Translations under genes and position numbers: made by a program
In this document: one piece after another, positions 1 to 7,736 of the stretch
Position numbering within the stretch: the first letter of the stretch is position 1
How the letters are laid out: every line of letters begins with the position of its first letter
The notes under the pieces: model-generated
What the model was told of the DNA's origin: nothing
Database searches by the model: none
Seen by the model: the letters and a program-made list of their open reading frames with translations, nothing else
NCBI GenBank assembly: GCA_030429345.1
Contig: JAUIFJ010000008.1
Coordinates: forward strand, 88,728 to 152,727
Direction: 5' to 3'
Length of the DNA: 64,000 nucleotides
Source of the DNA: a bacterium
GTDB lineage: Bacteria; CAIWAD01

Positions 1-690
1 CTGCAGCAACAGGGCGGACACGCCCTGCGGCGCGTGGACAGCGGCACGAGCTTCTACTCCGTGGATCACAAGCGCACCGGCGCTTCGGCCCTGCTCCTGC
101 TGCAGGGGCTGGACGGACACGAAAGCGCCGAAGTCGCCCTCAAGACCCCCGACGGCCGCGTGATCTCGGCGGCTCCCGTCGAGAGCGGCCAGGCGGTGCT
201 CACCGCCTGGGGCGACGACTTCACCACGCCGCAGCACACCGAAGGCGCGCGCGCCGGCGAGGAGCTGCTGGCCTTCCTCTACGATCCCGCCACGGGCCTG
301 GAAGAGGAGCTGCGGCTGGACGCGTTGCAGGACGCGCTCAGCGGCCGCGCGCTGGCGGAGAACCGCCTGTTCTACGCCAACCGCCGCGTCTGGAAGGCCC
401 GGGGCAGCGCCGCGGGCGGCCTGCCGTCGCGCTTCGCGCTGCGCGCCAACTACCCCAATCCCTTCAATCCCGAAACGACGATCCAGTTCGACCTGCCGGT
501 CGAGGCGGCGGTGCGCCTTTCGGTCTACAACCTGGTCGGCCAGCGTGTGACGACCCTGGTCAGCGGCGAATTGCCGGCGGGCCGCCACAGCGTGCCCTTC
601 CGCGCCGGGACCCTGGCCAGCGGCCTGTACCTCTACCGGATCGAGTGCGAAGGCTTCCGTGAAACACGCAAGATGATGCTGCTTAAATAG
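1..690 (+). CDS. Secreted protein C-terminal part with YPNPFNP-type sorting domain (5' truncated by window edge)
   Basis: The reading frame is open to base 1, so the gene begins outside the window; 229 codons plus the stop are visible. The first two thirds match no domain I recognise. The last ~80 residues are a classic FCB-group C-terminal sorting or surface-attachment domain: a YPNPFNPETT segment, a strand with VYNLVGQ, then GLYLYRIE and a basic C-terminus ending KMMLLK. In known families this tail directs type IX-like secretion or cell-surface retention. The next gene starts 10 bp downstream, so this is probably the first visible member of a secreted-protein operon. The role of the mature part is unknown. 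The GTG at position 34 is internal and is unlikely to be the true start. Confidence 0.75.
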   Translation: MQQQGGHALRRVDSGTSFYSVDHKRTGASALLLLQGLDGHESAEVALKTPDGRVISAAPVESGQAVLTAWGDDFTTPQHTEGARAGEELLAFLYDPATGLEEELRLDALQDALSGRALAENRLFYANRRVWKARGSAAGGLPSRFALRANYPNPFNPETTIQFDLPVEAAVRLSVYNLVGQRVTTLVSGELPAGRHSVPFRAGTLASGLYLYRIECEGFRETRKMMLLK

Positions 691-700
691 GACACACCGG

Positions 701-3700
701 ATGATCAGCACCCTGCGCGGCTTTGCCCGCGGAACGGGACTCGCAGTATTCCTGGCCCTTGCGGCGCAGGCTCAGCAGACCCCTTTCCACTTCGACTGTG
801 CCACTGCCACCGGCCGCCACGCGGGCCTGGCGGTGCCGGCGGGCATCAACCCGACGATTTCCGGCGTTCCGCTCGCGCCGGGCGACGAGATCGGCGTCTT
901 CGGCGCGAGCAGCGGCGTCTGCGGCGGCGCCGGCGTCTGGACCGGCTTCAACCTGGTGATCACGCTCTGGGGCGACGATCCCCTGACACCGGAGCTCGAC
1001 GGTCTCGAGGACGCCGAGGGCCTCTCCTATCGCGTCTGGCGCGAGGGCACGGACACGGAGTACAGCGATGTCAGCGTGAGCTACACGCAGGGCAACGGCT
1101 TCTATGAAGAGAACGGCCTCTATGTGCTCGGCGAGCTCTATGTGGAAGCGACGCTGGCCACCGCGCCCGAGCTGATCTTTCCCGCCGAGGACGACACGGT
1201 CTACACCGGCACGCCGCTGCTGCAGTGGACAGCCATCGGCGGCAGCTTCCAGCCGGCCTACGAAGTCCGCGTCAGCGAAATCCTCGAGAGCCAGGCGCCC
1301 GAAGAGGCCCTCGACGGCAACACGCCCCTGCTCGAGCTGGAGGATCTCTTCGCCACTTCCCTGCTCTACCCGGAGGATGCGCTGGAGCTCGAGAGCGGTT
1401 CGTCCTACGCCTGGCAGGTGCGGGCGGTGGACGACAACGGCAATGCCGCCGCCGAGAACGAAGGTTACAGCGCCGTCGGCCGCTTCCACTACCTGGACGC
1501 CGGTTCGGGAGGCGAAGTGCTCAACGAGGCCGCCCTGGGGGGCGTCATCCGTGATTTCCACGACGACCAGCTCCTCGACGGGGCGCAGATCCTGTATACG
1601 CGGCTGGAGATGGCGAACGGGCAGCTCCAGGAGGTGCCGGGCAGCGAACAGCTCCGCGTCAGCGGCGGCGACGGTTCCTTCCTCTTCGAGAGCGTAGAGG
1701 ACCAGAGCTGGTTCCGCCTGGCGGTGAGCCATCCCGGCCACGAGGAGCAGCTGCTGCAGGGACCCCAGTACTACCTCGAAGGGGACCGGGAAGGCCTGCT
1801 GGTCCTGCTGCAGCCTCTCGGCGGAAGCCTGCAGGGGCGCATCGAGCGCCCTTCGGGAGGCGCGCCGGTCCAGGGGGCGCGGGTCGAGCTCAGCCGCGAG
1901 GGCCAGGTGCTGCGTCTCCAGGAGACCGGGCCCAACGGCGTCTTCGCCTTCGAGAACCTGCCGCCTTCCGACGCCTACAGCCTCCAGGTATCACGCAGCG
2001 GCTGGACGAGCGCCTCGCGAGAGGAGATCACGCTGGCGGGCGGACAGGGGCGCGATCTCGGCGTCTTCTCCATCCGGCCCCTGCGCGCCCGCATCCGCGC
2101 CACCCTGCTGGGACCGGGGAACGCCCCGGTCGTCGGCGCCGAGGTGCGCGTCTACGCGGGCCAGGGCCTGGTGCTGGACCCGGGCGCTATCGGCTCGGGC
2201 AGCCTGCCGGAGGGCACCCTGCTGGCCGGGCCGCTTCCGACCGGCAGCGAGGGCAGCTGCCTGGTGCCCGACCTGCCGCTCAATGCTCTCGACGATCCCG
2301 AGGACAGCCACGTGGTCTTCGTCAGCGCCCAGGGCCTGTACGACAGCTGGAGTCCCGCGCGCCTGGTCAACGACGGCGAAACCTACGAGATCGAGCTGCA
2401 GAGCGAGGCCGCGTCGGCCCTGCTCTACGGCACCTTGAGTTCCAGCGCCGGCACGGCCGTCAACGGCGCGCAGGTCGTGCTCTGGCAGGGGGACACGCCC
2501 CTAGCGACGGCGACGACCAGCCCGGACGGCAGCTGGTCCCTGCCGAACCTGGAAGGCGGTGCCGGTCTGCGCCTGGACGCGGTACGCATCGGCCTGCAAC
2601 GGCTCGTGCTCGCCGAAGAGCTGGACCTGGGCCCGGGCGACCAGCTCGAATTCGACGGCGTGATGCAGGCCGCCCTGGCGGAACTGGGCGGCAGCGTGAG
2701 CGGTCCACTGGGCGAAGCCCTGGAAGGCGTGCAGATCCAGCAGGTGGGCGGCGACGGCGCGCAGACGCAGAGCGACGGCAACGGCTCCTTCAGCCTGCTG
2801 CTTCCCGCGGGTCCGGCGCAGCTGCTGCTGACGAAGGCGGGCCATGTGGATCTTCCCGTTTCCCTCGACCTGCCTGTCGGGCCGACGGAGCGCGAGTTCA
2901 CGCTGCCCCTGCTGGGCGGGGAACTCCAGCTGACAGTCGTGCGCGCCGGCAGTGGCGAGGCCCTGTCCGGTGCGCGGGTATCCCTGGACGGCGGCGCCTT
3001 CCAGGCCTGCAATGCGCAGGGCGTATACGCCCGGCCCGCGCTTTCCGCCGGCCTGCACGAACTGCGCGTCCGCGGACCGCAGGGCGCGGACTTCCTGGAA
3101 GTGCAGACGACCCTCCAGCTGGAAGCCGGCAGCTCTCTTTTCACTACGGTCCAGCTGCAGGCGGCGGCCCGCCTCTCGGGCATCGCCCTCTCGCCGGGCG
3201 CTTCCGGCGCGCAGCCTCTGCGCGAGGTCCGTGTCACAGTCGAGGGCTACCCGGCCTTCGAGGCGCAGACGGGCAACAATGGCGCCTGGGAACTGCGAAA
3301 CCTGCCGACCGGCGTGCCGCTGCTCGTCACCGGCAGCCGGGGAGGCTACCAGAGCGCTTTCGCCGAGAACATCGTGCTCCAGCCGGGCGAGAACCGCGGA
3401 GGCGTCGAGCTGCTCCTGGCGCAGCAGACCCTCGAAAGCCTGCACGGCTTCAATGTCGCCATCGAGAGCAGCCTGACCCTGGCCAGCGGCGTGACACGCT
3501 ACACGGGGCACCTGGTCGACGTGCCGGAGAACGATGTGATCCGCCTGGCCAATCCGGAGGTGGAGCTCGGTTTCGCCGTCGAGGTCGGACCCGACGGCAA
3601 CGTGCTCGACGAAGCGGTTGCCCTGATGCCGGTGAATGCGCAGGTACGCGTCTACAATTTCCGCTGCCGGATGGACGGCATCACCTTGCGGCTCGACGGG

Positions 3701-5602
3701 GAGAGCGGCGTCGGGAAGCTGGACGGGGAGATCCTGGTCGAGAACATCGTCGCCCAGCAGATCCCCAACAGCGAATGGATCCAGGAACGCATCAGCGCCG
3801 ATACGGCGCCGGCGATCTGGGCCGACGGCGAGCACCGCGGCGAAGAGGATCTTGTCACACAGCGCGGACCGGGCGAGGTCCGCATCTGGGGCATGGCCTT
3901 CGCCAACGGGGACGAATTCGGCACGCTCAACGGGGACGGCCTGACCTATCCCTCTTTCGAGGTCAGCTTCTCCGAGGTCACGGTCGGCGTCGACAGCCTG
4001 ACCTTCGGCGCCGACGAGGACGGCAGCCTGCACATCGCCGCCCTGACGATCTCCAGCGATCCGCCCCTGACCGTCAACCTGGGATCCTTCGCCCTGACCG
4101 TCAGTTCCGGGGGCATCGACGAGGAGGGCTTCTTCGCCGACGGCAACGTGCTGCTGACCTCCCTGGAGAACCGCCAGTACGATTTCGAGGGATTGCGCTT
4201 CAGCACCAGCGGTGAGTTCCTGGGCGTCACGATCACGCCGGGCAACGAGGAGGCGGAAGAGATCGAGATCCACTCGGCCACCGTGACCCTGGCCGAGATC
4301 TCGCTGATCCAGGAGAACGGCCTCTTCACCTTCTCATTCGCCGGCGAACTGGAAATGGAAGCCTTCGACGATCCCATCGAGATCGAGGAACTGAAGTACA
4401 CGGAGAACGGCGACTTCTCGCTCGTGCTCTGCATGAACATGGACGCCAGCTTCAAGGGCGTGCTGACCATCACCCTGACCGGGATCGAGCTCTCGAGAAC
4501 GCAGGAAGAGGGTGTATACTGGGCGATCGAAGGCAACCTGCACTTCGAGATTCCCAACCTGGCGATCCAGACCGGCGACATCAGCATCGACTCCGACGGC
4601 AGCGTGACCATGGACGAGATCTCGATCCACTTCGAGGCCGGGGCGGTCACGGTGGACCTGCATTTCGCCTGGAGCGACGAGGAGTTCAGCGGCGAAGGGA
4701 TGCTGCGCGTGCTGCCGACCTTCGAGGTTGCCGCCGAGTTCCGTTATGCCAGTTCGACGAGCTGGTACATTCGGATCACGGCCGGCGTGCACATCCCGCT
4801 GGGGCCGGTGACCATCGTCAGCGTCTCCGGCTCGCTGGGCCGCGAGGGCGAAAGCTGGATCTTCGGCTTCGGCGGAGGGGTCACAGTCGCCAATGCCGAC
4901 CGCGCGATCCGCCTGGATGTCTTCGTCGAGGTCACCACGACCAACGAGGGCCCGCTGATCCACGGCACGGCGGATGTCACGGTGGCCAACTCGATCAACG
5001 CCGGACACGCGGACATCCTCTGGGACAGCCCCAACAGCACCTTCACCGGCACCCTGGACATGGTCTTCGAGAAGGGGCCGGTCCTGGTCGAGGCCCAGGT
5101 CGTGATCGCCGTCGGGCCGGGCTTCTGGTTCTTCGGCGGCACGGTGGAAGTCAACATCGCCGACTTCATCGAGGGCCAGGGCGAGGCCTGGATCGCGCAC
5201 AACTACCAGGGCAGGAACGGCATCCACGCCTCCGGCGGCATGGGCTATGAGGCCAGCGGCGATCTCTGGTCCCTCGACATGGGCTTCCAGGCGCAACTCG
5301 ACGTGGACTGGTCGGGCAACTTCTCCGGCAGCATGGACATTTGGGCCAACGGCTCCTTTGATCTGGAAGTGGCCGGCGCCGCGGCGGAATTCGCCATGGG
5401 CGGCACGGTCAGCGGCAACGACAGCTACTTCGCCTGCAGCGCCTATGCATCGGTTTCCCTGCGAGGCTACTGGTGGAGCTGCGACCGGGACAACGACTGC
5501 TGGACCTACTGCTTCCCGACGGGCGGCGTGGTCTGCATCTCGGCCGGAGTTAACGGCAGCTACGACAGCCGCAGCGGCTGGGACTTCAGCGTCGACCTGT
5601 AA
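701..5602 (+). CDS. Giant secreted surface protein (1633 aa) with carboxypeptidase-regulatory-like repeats
   Basis: A signal peptide (about residues 1-24, ending AAQAQQ) starts this 1633-residue protein. Residues ~28-150 form a domain with GDEIGVF and ITLWGDD motifs that recurs in FCB secreted proteins. Residues ~155-260 look fibronectin-III-like (LLQWTAIGG, YAWQVRAVDDNGN). From ~370 to 900 there are at least six beta-sandwich repeats of the CarboxypepD_reg/CnaB type, recognisable by G..V.GA.V and G.F.F.NLP patterns. Residues ~900-1633 are beta-strand-rich and Asp/Gly-rich, suggesting a repetitive beta-solenoid or adhesin body. A cysteine cluster (CDRDNDCWTYC) lies near the end. Unlike its neighbour there is no YPNPFNP tail. 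It lies 10 bp after the previous gene and 21 bp before the next, so co-transcription is likely. A structural or adhesive surface role is inference. Confidence 0.8.
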   Translation: MISTLRGFARGTGLAVFLALAAQAQQTPFHFDCATATGRHAGLAVPAGINPTISGVPLAPGDEIGVFGASSGVCGGAGVWTGFNLVITLWGDDPLTPELDGLEDAEGLSYRVWREGTDTEYSDVSVSYTQGNGFYEENGLYVLGELYVEATLATAPELIFPAEDDTVYTGTPLLQWTAIGGSFQPAYEVRVSEILESQAPEEALDGNTPLLELEDLFATSLLYPEDALELESGSSYAWQVRAVDDNGNAAAENEGYSAVGRFHYLDAGSGGEVLNEAALGGVIRDFHDDQLLDGAQILYTRLEMANGQLQEVPGSEQLRVSGGDGSFLFESVEDQSWFRLAVSHPGHEEQLLQGPQYYLEGDREGLLVLLQPLGGSLQGRIERPSGGAPVQGARVELSREGQVLRLQETGPNGVFAFENLPPSDAYSLQVSRSGWTSASREEITLAGGQGRDLGVFSIRPLRARIRATLLGPGNAPVVGAEVRVYAGQGLVLDPGAIGSGSLPEGTLLAGPLPTGSEGSCLVPDLPLNALDDPEDSHVVFVSAQGLYDSWSPARLVNDGETYEIELQSEAASALLYGTLSSSAGTAVNGAQVVLWQGDTPLATATTSPDGSWSLPNLEGGAGLRLDAVRIGLQRLVLAEELDLGPGDQLEFDGVMQAALAELGGSVSGPLGEALEGVQIQQVGGDGAQTQSDGNGSFSLLLPAGPAQLLLTKAGHVDLPVSLDLPVGPTEREFTLPLLGGELQLTVVRAGSGEALSGARVSLDGGAFQACNAQGVYARPALSAGLHELRVRGPQGADFLEVQTTLQLEAGSSLFTTVQLQAAARLSGIALSPGASGAQPLREVRVTVEGYPAFEAQTGNNGAWELRNLPTGVPLLVTGSRGGYQSAFAENIVLQPGENRGGVELLLAQQTLESLHGFNVAIESSLTLASGVTRYTGHLVDVPENDVIRLANPEVELGFAVEVGPDGNVLDEAVALMPVNAQVRVYNFRCRMDGITLRLDGESGVGKLDGEILVENIVAQQIPNSEWIQERISADTAPAIWADGEHRGEEDLVTQRGPGEVRIWGMAFANGDEFGTLNGDGLTYPSFEVSFSEVTVGVDSLTFGADEDGSLHIAALTISSDPPLTVNLGSFALTVSSGGIDEEGFFADGNVLLTSLENRQYDFEGLRFSTSGEFLGVTITPGNEEAEEIEIHSATVTLAEISLIQENGLFTFSFAGELEMEAFDDPIEIEELKYTENGDFSLVLCMNMDASFKGVLTITLTGIELSRTQEEGVYWAIEGNLHFEIPNLAIQTGDISIDSDGSVTMDEISIHFEAGAVTVDLHFAWSDEEFSGEGMLRVLPTFEVAAEFRYASSTSWYIRITAGVHIPLGPVTIVSVSGSLGREGESWIFGFGGGVTVANADRAIRLDVFVEVTTTNEGPLIHGTADVTVANSINAGHADILWDSPNSTFTGTLDMVFEKGPVLVEAQVVIAVGPGFWFFGGTVEVNIADFIEGQGEAWIAHNYQGRNGIHASGGMGYEASGDLWSLDMGFQAQLDVDWSGNFSGSMDIWANGSFDLEVAGAAAEFAMGGTVSGNDSYFACSAYASVSLRGYWWSCDRDNDCWTYCFPTGGVVCISAGVNGSYDSRSGWDFSVDL

Positions 5603-5623
5603 TACAAGGATGATGGAACAGGC

Positions 5624-7723
5624 ATGATTCACAGAACACGGATGGCCGCCCTGCTGGCCACAATGCTGCTGGCCCTGGCCTGGAGCGGGCCGGCGGCCGC
5701 CCAGTCGCTCGACGGAGGACTACCGCTGGACGAGGAGCTGCGCGCGACGCCGATCTGGGGGCCGCGGGGCGTGATCGTCGTGCTCAGCGGATTCAGCATG
5801 TCGGGCCTCGATCCGGCCGCGGGCTTCCATGTCTACCGCGACGAGGGCCGCGGCTTCCGGCGCATCACCGATCGCGGCGGCCTGCGCGCCCTGGGCGACG
5901 AGCAGGAGATGATCCGCGTGATCGGCCGGAGACGCATCGAGCGCCTCGTGAGACAACTGGACCTGGACCCGGCCCGAGGCCAGGAGGAACTCTTCCGCGC
6001 CTTCCGGCAGAGGGAGGAGCAGCTCTTCGTCTGGGCCACCCTGGATCCCGCCCTGATGGAGGCCCTCGGCGTGCTCTACCGGGACGAAGAGGCACGGGAC
6101 GCGGGCGCCACGGTCCGCTACCTGGCCACGGTGATCGGGGCCGACGGCCGCGAAGAGCGCCGCGGCATTGCCGGCGAGGTGCAGGTCGGCGTACCGGCCA
6201 TGCCGCTGCGCAGCCCGCGCATAACGGACATCGAGCTGCGGCAGAACTCCGCCCGCATCCGCTGGGAGGCCGACCCCGAAGACCGCGCCTCGCTGGGCTT
6301 CAATGTATACCGAGGCCCCGACGCCGAAGGGCCCTGGCAGAAGCTGAACGGCAGCCTCCTGCTGCTGATGAGCGTGGGCGGCGGCCTGCCGACCGCGGGA
6401 AGCTTCACGGACTCCACCTTGAGCATGGACCGCGCCTGGCACTACCGTGTGACCGGGCAGGACTTCGCCGGCAACGAGAGCGCCCCCGCCGAGGCGCCGC
6501 CGGTTCTCCCCGTGGACACGCAGGCGCCGGCGCAGCCCGTCGGCGTGCGGGTGGACACGGCGGCCGAAGGCATCCTGCTGGTCTGGCCCAGCGAGGCCCT
6601 GGCCGACCTGGCGGGCTACCGCGTCGAACGGCGCACGAAGGACTCCCTCGTAGAGGACTTCTCCTCCCTGACCGAGAGCCTGCTGGCGCCCGCGGGGCAG
6701 GACAGCAACCGCTTCGTGGACCGCTCGGCGCAGCCCGGCCGCACCTACGAGTACCGGCTGCAGGCCTTCGACGCGGCGGGCAATGCCAGTCCGTATACGG
6801 TGGCCTTCGACGGTCTCTTCCGCAGCACGGCCCCGCTGCTCCCGCCGGGCAACCTTCGCGCCGGAGCCGCCGGGCGCGCCATCCGGCTGGACTGGGAGCC
6901 GGGCCCCTCCGGCAGCGCCACGGACCTGGCGGGGTATCACATCTTCCGCAGCCTGTCCATCGGCGGCGACAAGGCGCAGGTCTCCCACCTGATTGACCCG
7001 GACACCCTGTTCTTCGTTGACGAAGACGCCGCGCTCTCCCCCGAGGGCAGCTACTGGTATACCGTGCGCAGCGTCAATTTCGAAGGCGTGATGAGCGCCG
7101 ACTCGCGCCCGGTGGCCGCCTCGCCGGAAGGCGTGATCCTGCCCGATCCGCCGACGCAGGTGCGGATCACGCAGGCCGAGCACGCTCTGCGCCTCTTCTG
7201 GGGCGGTCTCGGCGACCGGCGCATCGCCGGCTTCCATGTTGAACGCATGGTCCGCGACGGCGCGGGCCCCGGACCATGGCAACGCCTGACGACGGAAGCG
7301 CTGTCCCGCGAGCAGACCAACTACCGCGACGCCGGCGCCGCGCCCGGAGTCGACTACAGCTACCGCATTCTCAGCGTAGACCGCGAGGGAAATCCCGGTC
7401 CGCCGAGCGCGGTGATGGACGGACGCGTTTTCGTGCCGGCGCCGCCCGCTCCAGGCAATCTGCGGATCCATGCCGAGGCCGGGGCGCTGGTCCTGCAGTG
7501 GGATCCGCTGATCGGCGTGGAAGGCACGCTGACCCGCGTATACCGCCGCCGCGAGGACCAGGCCGAAAGCCGGCTGCTGGACAGCGTGCCCTTCGGGGAG
7601 AGCCGCTTTCGTGATACGGACGTGCAGGGCGGCGTGCGCTATCTCTACAGCCTGCGCAGCCTCTCGGCCGGCGGCAAGGAAGGCGAAGGCTCGGCCGAAG
7701 TGGATTACCGCCTGCGGAACTGA
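5624..7723 (+). CDS. Secreted multi-fibronectin-III protein (699 aa)
   Basis: The N-terminus is a clear signal peptide (MIHRTRM, a hydrophobic core, then GPAAAQS). The mature protein is a chain of about five fibronectin type III-like domains from residue ~190 onward. Each carries recurring strands such as IRWEADPEDRASLGFNVYR, LVWPSEALADLAGYRVER and LDWEPG..TDLAGYHIFR, followed by Y.Y.V.S.D..GN. The first ~170 residues are a separate N-terminal region without a match I recognise. No catalytic motif or C-terminal sorting tail is seen. It sits 21 bp after the giant surface protein and 13 bp before the lipoprotein/barrel gene, so it may be an accessory binding partner in the same surface complex (inference). 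Confidence 0.8.
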   Translation: MIHRTRMAALLATMLLALAWSGPAAAQSLDGGLPLDEELRATPIWGPRGVIVVLSGFSMSGLDPAAGFHVYRDEGRGFRRITDRGGLRALGDEQEMIRVIGRRRIERLVRQLDLDPARGQEELFRAFRQREEQLFVWATLDPALMEALGVLYRDEEARDAGATVRYLATVIGADGREERRGIAGEVQVGVPAMPLRSPRITDIELRQNSARIRWEADPEDRASLGFNVYRGPDAEGPWQKLNGSLLLLMSVGGGLPTAGSFTDSTLSMDRAWHYRVTGQDFAGNESAPAEAPPVLPVDTQAPAQPVGVRVDTAAEGILLVWPSEALADLAGYRVERRTKDSLVEDFSSLTESLLAPAGQDSNRFVDRSAQPGRTYEYRLQAFDAAGNASPYTVAFDGLFRSTAPLLPPGNLRAGAAGRAIRLDWEPGPSGSATDLAGYHIFRSLSIGGDKAQVSHLIDPDTLFFVDEDAALSPEGSYWYTVRSVNFEGVMSADSRPVAASPEGVILPDPPTQVRITQAEHALRLFWGGLGDRRIAGFHVERMVRDGAGPGPWQRLTTEALSREQTNYRDAGAAPGVDYSYRILSVDREGNPGPPSAVMDGRVFVPAPPAPGNLRIHAEAGALVLQWDPLIGVEGTLTRVYRRREDQAESRLLDSVPFGESRFRDTDVQGGVRYLYSLRSLSAGGKEGEGSAEVDYRLRN

Positions 7724-7736
7724 TCTGGAGAGTTTC

